Source: Pseudomonadota bacterium
GTDB taxonomy: Bacteria > Pseudomonadota > Gammaproteobacteria > Steroidobacterales > Steroidobacteraceae
NCBI GenBank assembly: GCA_019352035.1
Contig: JABBNZ010000017.1
Coordinates: forward strand, 1 to 58,780
DNA: 58,780 nt
Direction: 5' to 3'
Every line of letters starts with the position of its first letter. Position 1 is the first letter of the stretch. The position numbers and the translations under genes are program-made. The notes beneath the pieces were generated by a model. It ran no database searches and was not told the DNA's origin. It saw only the letters and a list, made by a program, of their open reading frames with translations. Of the stretch, positions 47,548 through 56,088 are shown one piece after another.

Positions 47548-48204
47548 GTGGCTGAAAGCACCACTCTGCGAAGATACAGCGCGGCCGGCACCCGCGAACG
47601 AATTTTGCGCGGGGCGCTCGCGCAGTTCGCGGGGCTGGGTCTGAGCGGTGCCTCTCTTCGCGAGATCAGCAAATCCGCGGATGTTCCTCTGAGCGCCCTC
47701 CATTATCACTTCGGCTCGAAGGAGAATCTCTTTATAGCCGTCGTGGAGCACTACCTCGGCGGTCTCGCCAAAGAGCGGCTCGAGCTCCTTGCGGCCTGTC
47801 GCGAGCGCGCCAGTTCGCCGAGCGTCGAAGACATAGTCGATGCCTTCATCCGACCGTTGATATCGCTGGCAGCGACGCCGGATGGCCTCGAGTACGTTCG
47901 CCTCCAGCTCCGTCCATTCGAGAATCCCTCAATCGTGCAACAGATGGCGACCCTGGCGGCACCGAGCGCGCTTCCGTTTCTCAACGCGCTCGCCGATGCG
48001 CTTCCCGGTGTCTCGAGGCCAAAGCTGACACGCGCCTATCGGCTGATGGTGTGGGGAGTCGTCCACACCTTGGTCGACTCCCTCTACGAGCGGCTGACCC
48101 AGCAACCCGCGTTACCGCCCAAGAAGCCGCAGCAGGAGCAGCTCCGCAGGGAACTTGTCGAATTCTACGTGGCAGGATTCCACGCCCTCGCCGGCGGCCC
48201 CTAA
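47548..48204 (+). CDS. TetR-family regulator of cluster B
   Basis: A 218-aa TetR protein. HTH: RERILRGALAQFAGLGLSGA and ADVPLSALHYHFGSKENLF (about 15-60); the C-terminal part is the CecR/YbiH-like ligand domain by general look. It starts at GTG 47548, 3 bases after the GST stop, so it is probably co-transcribed with GST. TTTGGACGG motifs before GST and before the downstream TonB operon suggest autoregulation and control of uptake genes. Confidence 0.87.
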   Translation: MAESTTLRRYSAAGTRERILRGALAQFAGLGLSGASLREISKSADVPLSALHYHFGSKENLFIAVVEHYLGGLAKERLELLAACRERASSPSVEDIVDAFIRPLISLAATPDGLEYVRLQLRPFENPSIVQQMATLAAPSALPFLNALADALPGVSRPKLTRAYRLMVWGVVHTLVDSLYERLTQQPALPPKKPQQEQLRRELVEFYVAGFHALAGGP

Positions 48205-48239
48205 GACCGGGCGCCGGTGCCACTTCATTACCCTCCAAA

Positions 48240-48258
48240 TTTGGACGGCCGACCGACC
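48240..48258. promoter_or_regulatory. Candidate TetR operator before the TonB operon
   Basis: TTTGGACGGCCGACCG and following bases match the GST operator (46727-46745) at 15 of 19 positions and are nearly palindromic (GG-CGGCCG-CC). It lies between the tetR stop and the TonB receptor ATG, about 30 bases upstream of the start. Confidence 0.5.
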
Positions 48259-48287
48259 AACAGATCGGCTCCACGGGGTGTCCACGC

Positions 48288-50432
48288 ATGAAACATTCAC
48301 AATACGGGCTCGTTCTGACCGCGCTCGCTCTGTCGAATCTGTGGGGCGCGACGCCGGCACGGGCGGCTGTGGTCGAGCGCACTGGGTCGGCTTCTGCCGA
48401 TTCCGGTGAGACTGATTCGACTGGGCTACAGGAAGTCATCGTTTCCGCCACCCGCCGCCATACGCCTCTCGAGAGGACGCCCGTGGCGGTCTCCGCGATC
48501 TCGGGGCGCCAGATCTCTGACCGCATGGATCAGACCCTGTTCGACCTTGCGCCGCAGCTTCCGGGGCTCACCATGAACGGGAGCGCGGGATACGACAACT
48601 TCCCCCTGGGGATCCGCGGTATTGCCTCGAGCACCTCACTCATCGGTTCCGAGGACCCGGTGGCCGTCTATCTGGACGGCGTATACCTCGGAAAGCCATC
48701 CGCAGTGATGGTCGACCTGCTCGACGTCAATCAGATCCAGGTCATCCGCGGCCCGCAGGGAACGCTCTACGGCCGCGATGCGACCGCCGGTGCGATCCTG
48801 ATCACCCAGCGCCATCCAAGTCGCCACCCGGAGCTCACGTCGTCGGCCAGTTTCGGCAACTTCGGCCAGTGGCGCCTGGCCAGCCGCGTTTCCGGGCCGC
48901 TGTCGGACTCTTGGTCCGGCACCCTCGCAGTAGCCCATTCCGGCGAGAGTGGATGGGGTGCCAACACCTTCAACGGCTCGAAAGCGGTGAGCAGGCAGAG
49001 CACTTCCGGGGTCGGCGCGCTTGCATTCGACCGGGGCTCCCTGCATGCGACCCTGCGAGTGGATGGCCTGACCGAGCGGATCCACGACGCATTCAAGAAA
49101 ATAAACGCTGTACCCTACAGCGCAGCACACCCGAACATTGCGGACGACGGCCTCGCCGGAAACCCGAGCAGTTTCGCGTTCAACTTTCCAACCGGCGAAA
49201 GCCACGACGATGGCGGCGCGAGCCTCGAGATCGCGTATGACATGCCCGGCGCCACCTTGAAGTCGATCACCGGATGGCGATTCGATGATCTCAGGGGATC
49301 GATCGATACCGATGGCACGGCGACTTCCATCACCACGAACGTCACGAATGAGCACCACCATCAGTTCAGCCAGTCCCTGACCCTCTCCGGAAACAACAGT
49401 CACAATACCTGGATCACGGGAATCGATGGGTACCATGCGACCGACACCTTGGTGCAAGTGGTTGGCGTGCCGGTACTAGTCTCGAGTCTGACGATCAGTG
49501 CCCGTGAGCAGCTCACGGCCGTCGGAGCATTTTTCGAATACACGCAGAAATTCGGAGATCAGTTCGCCCTCACCGCGGGGGCCCGCATCAACGAGGACCA
49601 TAAGGATTTCACCAGTGCCGGTAACGGCGCCGGCCGAATCGCGTCGGCTCCTGCCGAACGTCTGACGCATGCGTGGACGTCGGTCACGCCCTCGGCCCGT
49701 GCAACGTACACTCCGAACAAGCAGTTGCTGCTATACGTGACTATCGGAAAAGGTTTCAAGAGCGGCGGCATGACGGTGCTGCAAGCGACCCCGTTCAATC
49801 CCGAGACCGTCTGGAACTACGAAGCAGGCCTCAAGTGGACGTCGGCGAACCGGCACGTGTATATAAACGCCGATGGCTACCGCGAGGACTACAAGAACTT
49901 GCAGGTGCGTGTCTCCAGGGGGCTGGGTCTCATCCAAACTCTGAATGCCGCGGCGGCACGGATCAACGGCGCCGAATTCGAGACAGGCGTGATGCTGCCG
50001 GGAGGCTTGCGCCTGTCTGCCTTCGCGAATTTCACCGATGCCAGGTACGTCGACTACATCGGGCCCGGGCCGTTCAACAACGCCGGCCAGTCCTTGAATC
50101 GCGCGCCGAAGTGGCAGACAGGTGCCACGGTTGGTTTCGATCGTGATACTCCGATCGGCATAGTCTCCGGTGAACTCATCTACAGCGAGCGGACTCGGAT
50201 CTACTTCTCGGCCCCGAACGTGAATGGCCTCAGCTCACCGGGGTATGGTCAGCTCGATGCGCGTCTCGGATACGATATGCCGAGCGGGAGCTGGCGCTTT
50301 TCCCTCGTCGGCAAGAATCTCACCGATCAGCGCCATGTGGATAATGTGGTCATCTTCGGCAGTACCCTCGCGGCCAATTTCAACGAGCCGCGCAGCGTCA
50401 TGGCGGAAGTGGAGTACAGGCTTGGACAATAG
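48288..50432 (+). CDS. TonB-dependent outer-membrane receptor (cluster B)
   Basis: A 714-aa receptor. Signal peptide about residues 1-26 (MKHSQYGLVLTALALSNLWG, cleavage near ARA), TonB-box/plug start EVIVSATRRHTPLERTPVAVS, plug core VIRGPQGTLYGRDATAGAIL, and barrel ending VMAEVEYRLGQ. The group is the one frequent in catabolic clusters. It starts at ATG 48288; a candidate TetR operator is upstream. It is the first gene of the operon with cupin, FAH, MFS and M20 genes. Confidence 0.93.
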   Translation: MKHSQYGLVLTALALSNLWGATPARAAVVERTGSASADSGETDSTGLQEVIVSATRRHTPLERTPVAVSAISGRQISDRMDQTLFDLAPQLPGLTMNGSAGYDNFPLGIRGIASSTSLIGSEDPVAVYLDGVYLGKPSAVMVDLLDVNQIQVIRGPQGTLYGRDATAGAILITQRHPSRHPELTSSASFGNFGQWRLASRVSGPLSDSWSGTLAVAHSGESGWGANTFNGSKAVSRQSTSGVGALAFDRGSLHATLRVDGLTERIHDAFKKINAVPYSAAHPNIADDGLAGNPSSFAFNFPTGESHDDGGASLEIAYDMPGATLKSITGWRFDDLRGSIDTDGTATSITTNVTNEHHHQFSQSLTLSGNNSHNTWITGIDGYHATDTLVQVVGVPVLVSSLTISAREQLTAVGAFFEYTQKFGDQFALTAGARINEDHKDFTSAGNGAGRIASAPAERLTHAWTSVTPSARATYTPNKQLLLYVTIGKGFKSGGMTVLQATPFNPETVWNYEAGLKWTSANRHVYINADGYREDYKNLQVRVSRGLGLIQTLNAAAARINGAEFETGVMLPGGLRLSAFANFTDARYVDYIGPGPFNNAGQSLNRAPKWQTGATVGFDRDTPIGIVSGELIYSERTRIYFSAPNVNGLSSPGYGQLDARLGYDMPSGSWRFSLVGKNLTDQRHVDNVVIFGSTLAANFNEPRSVMAEVEYRLGQ

Positions 50433-50976
50433 CAGCGGATCAGGCAGTCAGTCCCAGGGAGAGGCGCTGGGACTGCCCACGTTTCGCCGGGTCGTAACCG
50501 GTCATGATCTCGACGGGAAGTCGGTGTGCATCAGTGATACGGAAGTCCCCGGGGGCCCTGGCTGGATGCACGATCTCTGGCAGACGCCAGTGCCGGCAAG
50601 CAACCACGCGGCATCGCCGACCACGGAGTTTCCGCTGAGGCTGACGCCGCCGTCCTCAGGGCTGACGTTCCGGATCATGAAGGTACCACCGCGAAGTGTC
50701 CTCGACAGTCTTACTCAAGAAGACGTCGCGAAGATGCTGAGGGAGGTCGGTGCGAACGACTCAGGCGTGCCCTCAGAGCATATCCTGATGCACCGGACAC
50801 GGACGTTGGATTTGCTAGTCGTCCTGTCAGGACGCGTTACGCTGCACCTCGAGGGGGGAGATCTGTCCCTGAAGCCGCTCGATTGCATCGTGCAGCGGGG
50901 AACGGCACATGCCTGGAGCACACCCGACGATACGGCGGCGTCGGTGGCGGTTGTTCTCATAGACGCGCCGAGCTAA
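50422..50976 (+). CDS. Single-domain cupin protein
   Basis: A 184-aa protein with one cupin domain at its C-terminus: ILMHRTRTLDLLVVLSGRVTLHLEGGDLSL and then VQRGTAHAWS, with His and Glu-type ligands only partly conserved. The N-terminal half (VTGHDLDGKSVCISD) is typical of cupins found with FAH-family hydrolases. The start is taken at TTG 50422, 11 bases inside the TonB gene, with GGAG upstream; no in-frame ATG precedes the conserved region. The stop overlaps the FAH start by one base. Role in the pathway is unknown. Confidence 0.72.
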   Translation: MDNSSGSGSQSQGEALGLPTFRRVVTGHDLDGKSVCISDTEVPGGPGWMHDLWQTPVPASNHAASPTTEFPLRLTPPSSGLTFRIMKVPPRSVLDSLTQEDVAKMLREVGANDSGVPSEHILMHRTRTLDLLVVLSGRVTLHLEGGDLSLKPLDCIVQRGTAHAWSTPDDTAASVAVVLIDAPS

Positions 50977-51863
50977 TGCGACTCGTCACCTTCGTCCGGC
51001 CTGACAAAGCCGCCGTCGCCGGAGCACTTATCGAGGCTGATCGAGATCTCGTCGATCTGGAGCTGGCCACTGGAAACGCCGTGTTCCGGACTGTCCAGGG
51101 ACTCATCGAGGCCGGCCCCGACGCGTGGGCGGAAGCGCGCGCAGCGGTGGCCGCCGCACCTGAGCGGGCACTGCGGCCCTGCGCAGGGACGACCCTTCTG
51201 CCGCCTCTGCCCATTCCGGTGCAGCTGCGCGATTTCGCCTCGTTCGAGGCTCACTCGTCCGCTGCAGGAAAGCGTACGCTGCCGCAGGTATGGTACGACG
51301 AGCCGGTCTACTACAAGTGCAACCGTTTCGCGGTGGTGGGCCCGGACAGCATCGTGGAATGGCCGGCCGGATCGAACTTGATCGACTATGAGCTGGAGCT
51401 CGCCGTAATCATCGGGCGTGGTGGCAAGGACATTTCGACCGAGCGGGCCATGGAGCACGTCTTCGGATATACGATCTTCAACGATCTAAGCGCCCGCGAC
51501 TGGCAGTTCCGCGAGATGGAGGTGGGTTTGGGTCCGGCGCGGGGCAAGGACTTCGACGGTGCCAATGTGCTCGGACCTTGCATCATCACTGCCGACGAGG
51601 TCTCTGATCCCTACGCGCTGCACATGGTGGCACGCGTAAATGGGGAGGAATGGTCACGCAACTCCGTCGGGACGATCCATCACAGGATCGACCGCATGAT
51701 CTCGTTCGCGAGCGAAAGTCAAACTCTGCATGCCGGAGAGATCTTCGGGACCGGGACAGTGGGTGGGGGCTGTGGCTTCGAGCTCGGACGCTACCCGGCG
51801 CGGGGAGACCTCATCGAGCTCGAGATCGAGCGCATCGGAGTTCTGAGGACTCGCATTCGATGA
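50976..51863 (+). CDS. Fumarylacetoacetate hydrolase family protein
   Basis: A 295-aa FAH-fold enzyme. Metal ligands are seen in IDYELELAVIIG (Glu-x-Glu) and the Asp in KDFDGANVLGP; NDLSARDWQ and the GTVGGGCG loop are family blocks. Members hydrolyse or decarboxylate acylpyruvates such as fumarylpyruvate or 2-hydroxymuconate-type acids. With the upstream GST a ring-cleavage product route is possible, but no ring-cleaving dioxygenase is in the window. The start ATG overlaps the cupin stop; the end overlaps the MFS start (ATGA). Confidence 0.9.
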   Translation: MRLVTFVRPDKAAVAGALIEADRDLVDLELATGNAVFRTVQGLIEAGPDAWAEARAAVAAAPERALRPCAGTTLLPPLPIPVQLRDFASFEAHSSAAGKRTLPQVWYDEPVYYKCNRFAVVGPDSIVEWPAGSNLIDYELELAVIIGRGGKDISTERAMEHVFGYTIFNDLSARDWQFREMEVGLGPARGKDFDGANVLGPCIITADEVSDPYALHMVARVNGEEWSRNSVGTIHHRIDRMISFASESQTLHAGEIFGTGTVGGGCGFELGRYPARGDLIELEIERIGVLRTRIR

Positions 51864-53056
51864 CCGCGACCGAAGAGCTGCGGCGCGGCTGGCCGGTGCT
51901 GATCGCGGCCTTCGTCGGAATCGGTTGCGGCGTCTCTTCGCTCACCCTCTACACCGGAGGTCTGTTCATCGCTCCGCTGGAGCACGCGACGGGTTGGTCA
52001 CGCGCGTGGGTTGCGGCGGGTTCGACTGCGACGACCTTTGGTGTAGCGTTCTTCTCGCCCGCGGCCGGCTGGCTGCTCGATCGCTTCGGGTGTCGCGCAA
52101 CCGCGGCGGCCTCGCTGCTGGGCCTGACTGCCGGATACGTGGTGCTCGGAACGGTGCCGCTGGTGCTTCCTGGCTATCTCGGCACGCTCTTCGCGATGGG
52201 TCTCTTATCGTCGGGCTCCAGTCCGATCAGCTTCACGCGGGCGGTGAATGCGTCCTTCAGGCGGCTGCGGGGACTGGCGCTCGGGATATCGCTCGCGGGA
52301 GCGGGCGCGGTGGGGTCCTGCGCACCCTTGGTACTCGGGCCCGTCATCGCCGATAGCGGATGGCGCGTGGGCTACCTGTCTCTGGCGGCTGTCGTCGCGC
52401 TCGCGGCCGCCGTGGCGTTTCTCGGTTTACGCGAACCGGCGGATCGTCCATCGGCATTCAGCCCTGGCGGTCCCGCGAAAGACCTTGGCGCCGCAACTGG
52501 AAGCCCGGTCCTGTGGATCCTGGCGTCAGCGTTCGCCTTGTCCGCGTCGGCGATTGCCGGCGTGGTCTTTCATTTCGTGCCGATCCTGCAAACGCACGGC
52601 ATCGCGAGGGCGGAGGCGGTACGCGCAGCGAGCGCGCTCGGCATGTCCGTCATCATCGGCCGCCTGTTCACGGGCGCCGCGCTCGACCGGCTCTTCGGTC
52701 CCTGGGTGGGGGCGGTGGTTCTCCTCTGCGCGGCCGCGGGTTGCGCGATGCTTGCGGCTTCCAACGGTCTGCCGCGAACGGCGGGCGTGATGATCAGCTT
52801 CGCCATGGGCACGGAGGTAGACCTGATCGCGTATCTCCTCGCGAAGTACTTCGGACTTCGGACCTACGGGCGCGTGTACGGCATCTTGTTCGCGCTGGTG
52901 CTCATCGCAGCGGGACTCGGCCCCCTGATATTCGGCGTGGCCTACGATCTTACGAAGACATACGGGCCCGCTCTCAAAGGCGCCGCGGCGATGTGTTTCA
53001 CCGCGGCCGTCCTGATGTTGCTGCTTCCCCGCTATCCTGGTGAAGTCCAGTCATGA
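51860..53056 (+). CDS. MFS transporter (cluster B)
   Basis: A 398-aa twelve-helix transporter, of the monocarboxylate/oxalate-formate-like type by overall look. It starts GWPVLIAAFVGIGCGVSSL and has the loop 2-3 signature as GWLLDRFGCR. The adjacent TonB receptor would bring the substrate over the outer membrane and this carrier over the inner one. It overlaps FAH and M20 genes by 4 bases at each end. Confidence 0.88.
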   Translation: MTATEELRRGWPVLIAAFVGIGCGVSSLTLYTGGLFIAPLEHATGWSRAWVAAGSTATTFGVAFFSPAAGWLLDRFGCRATAAASLLGLTAGYVVLGTVPLVLPGYLGTLFAMGLLSSGSSPISFTRAVNASFRRLRGLALGISLAGAGAVGSCAPLVLGPVIADSGWRVGYLSLAAVVALAAAVAFLGLREPADRPSAFSPGGPAKDLGAATGSPVLWILASAFALSASAIAGVVFHFVPILQTHGIARAEAVRAASALGMSVIIGRLFTGAALDRLFGPWVGAVVLLCAAAGCAMLAASNGLPRTAGVMISFAMGTEVDLIAYLLAKYFGLRTYGRVYGILFALVLIAAGLGPLIFGVAYDLTKTYGPALKGAAAMCFTAAVLMLLLPRYPGEVQS

Positions 53057-54210
53057 AACTCGCCTGCGTCGAGATTTTGCGCTCTCTCGTCAGCTTCCCA
53101 ACGGTATCTCGTGACAGCAATCGTCCCCTGATCGATTGGGTGCGCAATTACCTCGCGGATCTGAGAATCGAATCCCACCTCGTTCCGAATGCGGATGGCA
53201 CAAAAGCGAACCTTTTCGCAACGGTAGGGCCTTCTGCACCAGACGGCCTGGTCTTATCCGGTCACACCGACGTTGTGCCGGTGGACGACCAGAAATGGAG
53301 CAGCGACCCATTCCAGCTGACCGCCCGAGGAGCGCGCCTGCAAGGCCGCGGCGCTGCCGACATGAAGGGCTTCATCGCCGCGGTCCTGGCGCGCATTCCC
53401 GACTGGAGCCGAGCTCGCTTGCGGCGCCCGATGCATCTGCTGCTCTCCTATGATGAGGAGATCGGCTGCCTCGGAGTATCATCCATGATTTCGGCGGCAA
53501 GCGAGAGCTTGCATCAGCCTGCGGCAGTCATCGTCGGAGAGCCTACGGGGATGCGCTTGGCCACGCAACACAAGGGTGTATGCGTGGCGGCGACGAAGGT
53601 GACCGGGATCTCGGGGCATTCGAGTCTCACGCATCGAGGAGAGAGCGCAGTAATGCTTGCTGGCGAGCTGATCGCGCACCTGCGTGAAATCTCGGACAAG
53701 CTGGCTTCTCAAGGGCCTGCCGGCGCCCGGGCATTCGATCCGCCCTACACCACGGTGAGCGTCAACAGGATCTCCGGCGGAACTGCCGTCAACGTCACGG
53801 CCGCGCTCTGCGAGTTCGTGTGGGATATCCGACCGCTTCCCGGCGCGGATTCCGGCGCAATCGTCAGTGCACTCGCAGCTCACGGCGAGCACTTGCTGGC
53901 TCAGCTTGCCAGGCAGGGAAAGCGGTGCGAAATCGAGACGACCGTGCTCGCCGATGCGCCCGCATTGCGGGCGGAGAAGGACGGGCGGGCGGCAGAGCTC
54001 GTGAGAGCCGTTACCGAGCGTCATGAGACGGACATCGCCGTTCCGTTCGGTACCGAAGCCGGCTACTTCCAGCAGGCGGGCTGGTCGACTGTGGTTTGTG
54101 GACCGGGGAACATCGAGCAGGCGCACAGACCCGACGAGTTCATCGAGCGCTCCCAGCTCGAGGAATGCGAGACCTTTCTGGATCGTCTGATCCATCGACA
54201 CCTGGCATAG
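53053..54210 (+). CDS. M20-family amidohydrolase, acetylornithine-deacetylase-like
   Basis: A zinc exopeptidase-type hydrolase of 385 aa. Metal and catalytic residues: His in LSGHTDVVPVD, Asp in GRGAADMKGF, Glu-Glu in SYDEEIGCLG, Asp/Glu and His later (FGTEAGYFQQAG; GPGNIEQAHRPDEFI). It is closest in look to ArgE, but placement in a TonB-FAH-MFS operon away from arginine genes suggests hydrolysis of an N-acyl amino acid or amide in catabolism. It ends the operon. Confidence 0.9.
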   Translation: MKLACVEILRSLVSFPTVSRDSNRPLIDWVRNYLADLRIESHLVPNADGTKANLFATVGPSAPDGLVLSGHTDVVPVDDQKWSSDPFQLTARGARLQGRGAADMKGFIAAVLARIPDWSRARLRRPMHLLLSYDEEIGCLGVSSMISAASESLHQPAAVIVGEPTGMRLATQHKGVCVAATKVTGISGHSSLTHRGESAVMLAGELIAHLREISDKLASQGPAGARAFDPPYTTVSVNRISGGTAVNVTAALCEFVWDIRPLPGADSGAIVSALAAHGEHLLAQLARQGKRCEIETTVLADAPALRAEKDGRAAELVRAVTERHETDIAVPFGTEAGYFQQAGWSTVVCGPGNIEQAHRPDEFIERSQLEECETFLDRLIHRHLA

Positions 54211-54415
54211 GGATGATCAGGAGACCCTTCTAGCGCGTGACCTCGACGGATAGGTCGACAACTGGTAACTCGCCGAGGCATCGAGCTTCACCCCCTTCCG
54301 TGAAAATGGGCTCGGCGCGAATCCTCCAAGCGCACGTCCGCATCAAACTGCGGAGCGGACTGCTTCCGGCACTCCGCACCAACCGGGGCGAGCGAATAAT
54401 AGACACTGTCAGGAT
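54211..54415. other. 205-base spacer between the M20 gene and tRNA-Arg
   Basis: No gene seen. A TGCGGAG (54349-54355) / CTCCGCA (54372-54378) stem is present and could act as a weak terminator. The right edge holds the flank of the candidate attachment site. Confidence 0.5.
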
Positions 54416-54492
54416 TGGCGCGCCCGGAGGGATTCGAACCCCCGACCACCTGGTTCGAAGCCAGGTACTCTATCCAACTGAGCTACGGGCGC
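54416..54492 (-). tRNA. tRNA-Arg, anticodon TCG
   Basis: A full 77-base cloverleaf on the minus strand with encoded CCA. Acceptor GCGCCCG pairs with CGGGCGC (5' end at 54492), discriminator G. The anticodon stem CCTGG/CCAGG encloses CTTCGAA, giving anticodon TCG (reads CGA). The T arm has GGTTCGAATCC. Its 5' ten bases overlap the end of the permease gene, whose stop TAG lies in the tRNA. The 3' end is duplicated at 46328-46345. Confidence 0.95.
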
Positions 54493-55868
54493 GGCGCGGG
54501 TATTTTATCAGGGGCTGCCTGGGGTTTTGCACCGAAATAGCCGATCGTCAGCAGGCCGAACCACACCGGCGCGACGTAGAGCGCCACGCGGGTGACGGGT
54601 TTCAGCCACAGCATGGCGGTGACGAAGAGCAGGAAGGCGACCACCAGCCAGTTCACCACCGGCGCCCCCGGCATGCGGAAGCTCGAGGCCGCCACCCGCC
54701 CCTCGCTCACCGCGCGCCGGTAGCCGACATGCGCAACCATGATGATGCCCCACGTCCAGAGCGTCCCCACCAGCGACACGCTGGTCACCCACATGAAGAC
54801 CTGCCGAGGCACCAGGTAGTTGAGGAAGACCCCGACCAGCATGACCGCAGCCGAGAGGTGGATGCCGGCCGCCGGCACCTTTCGGGAGTTCAGCGAGCCG
54901 AATGCGCGCGGCCCCTGCCCCCGGCAGGCCAGCGAGTAAAGCATACGGCCGGTGCTGAAGAGGCCGCTGTTGCAGGACGAGGTCGCTGCCGTGATGACGA
55001 CGATGTTGATGATGGTTGCGGCCGCCGGGATCCCCAGCTTCTCGAACACGAATACGAACGGGCTCGTGTCCGGGCTCAGCTGATTCCAGGGCACGAGCGC
55101 CATGATGACGACGAGCGCCCCGATGTAGAAGAGCAGGATGCGGAAGATGATGCCGTTGGTCGCCCGCGGCAGCACCACGGCCGGATTCTCCGCCTCGCCC
55201 GCAGTCACGCCGATCAACTCCACGCCGGAGTAGGCGAACATCACCATCTGCAGCGTCAGCAGCACACCCAACATGCCGAACGGCAGGAACCCTCCGTGAG
55301 ACCACAGGTTCGTGAAGCTCGCCTGCGAGCCGAAGTGGCCGAAATGGAAGGCGATCACCGCGACCCCGGCCACGATGAGCGCCACGATGGTCACGATCTT
55401 GATCAGAGCGAACCAGAACTCGAGCTCGCCGAACACCCCCACGGCGAGGAGATTGGCGGCGTACAGCACGGCGAGGGCGAGGAGCGGCGGCAGCCATTGC
55501 GGAATCGCGGGTAGCCAGAACCGCACGTAGATGCCGATGGCGGTGAGCTCCGCCATGGCCATGACGACCCACATGAACCAGTAGGACCAGCCGGTCACGA
55601 ACCCGGCGAACGGGCCGCAGAACTCCTCCGCATAAACTGCGAAGGAGCCCGCGACGGGCCGGTAGGTCAGCAGCTCCCCGAGCGCGCGCATGATGAAGAA
55701 GATCGCGATGCCGCCCACCAGGTAGCTGACGATGAGCGCCGGACCGGCATTGCGGATCGCCTGCGCCGAGCCGAGGAAGAGCCCCACCCCGATGGTGCCG
55801 CCCAAGGCGATCAACTGGATGTGCCGGTTGCGCAGGTTGCGCGACAGGTGCGACTCGGATTGCGACAT
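54483..55868 (-). CDS. APC-family amino acid permease
   Basis: A 461-aa amino acid transporter with 12 helices of the CycA/ProY/AnsP type. It starts SHLSRNLRNRHIQLIALGGT and continues IGVGLFLGSAQAIRNAGPA, a standard beginning, followed by SYLVGGIAIFFIMRALGELL. The ATG at 55868 (MSQSESHLS) fits the family. Its stop codon TAG is formed by the first bases of the downstream tRNA-Arg, so mRNA and tRNA are likely co-transcribed. The amino acid is not decided by sequence. Confidence 0.9.
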   Translation of the reverse strand: MSQSESHLSRNLRNRHIQLIALGGTIGVGLFLGSAQAIRNAGPALIVSYLVGGIAIFFIMRALGELLTYRPVAGSFAVYAEEFCGPFAGFVTGWSYWFMWVVMAMAELTAIGIYVRFWLPAIPQWLPPLLALAVLYAANLLAVGVFGELEFWFALIKIVTIVALIVAGVAVIAFHFGHFGSQASFTNLWSHGGFLPFGMLGVLLTLQMVMFAYSGVELIGVTAGEAENPAVVLPRATNGIIFRILLFYIGALVVIMALVPWNQLSPDTSPFVFVFEKLGIPAAATIINIVVITAATSSCNSGLFSTGRMLYSLACRGQGPRAFGSLNSRKVPAAGIHLSAAVMLVGVFLNYLVPRQVFMWVTSVSLVGTLWTWGIIMVAHVGYRRAVSEGRVAASSFRMPGAPVVNWLVVAFLLFVTAMLWLKPVTRVALYVAPVWFGLLTIGYFGAKPQAAPDKIPAPRP

Positions 55869-56088
55869 TGAGGACCCCGCTATCGGCTGGAGCGGCCGGG
55901 GGCGCCGGCATCGTGCGATCTTACCCCGGCGAGAGCGATGACGCCGCCGTGAAGGGGAGTCGATCCGTACCGCGTCATGAGCGATCAAAGCTACGCGGAC
56001 TCGCCGGATCGGAATACGCCGCGGGGGCCGCCGCCGCCAGGCACCAGAGGGCAATCGAAGCCCTGGCGATGCATCGGCGCCTCATCGC

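Noticed and set aside
46328-54492. Integrase or transposase inside the candidate island
   Set aside because: All genes between the repeats were identified and none encodes a recombinase; no insertion sequence was found in the window.
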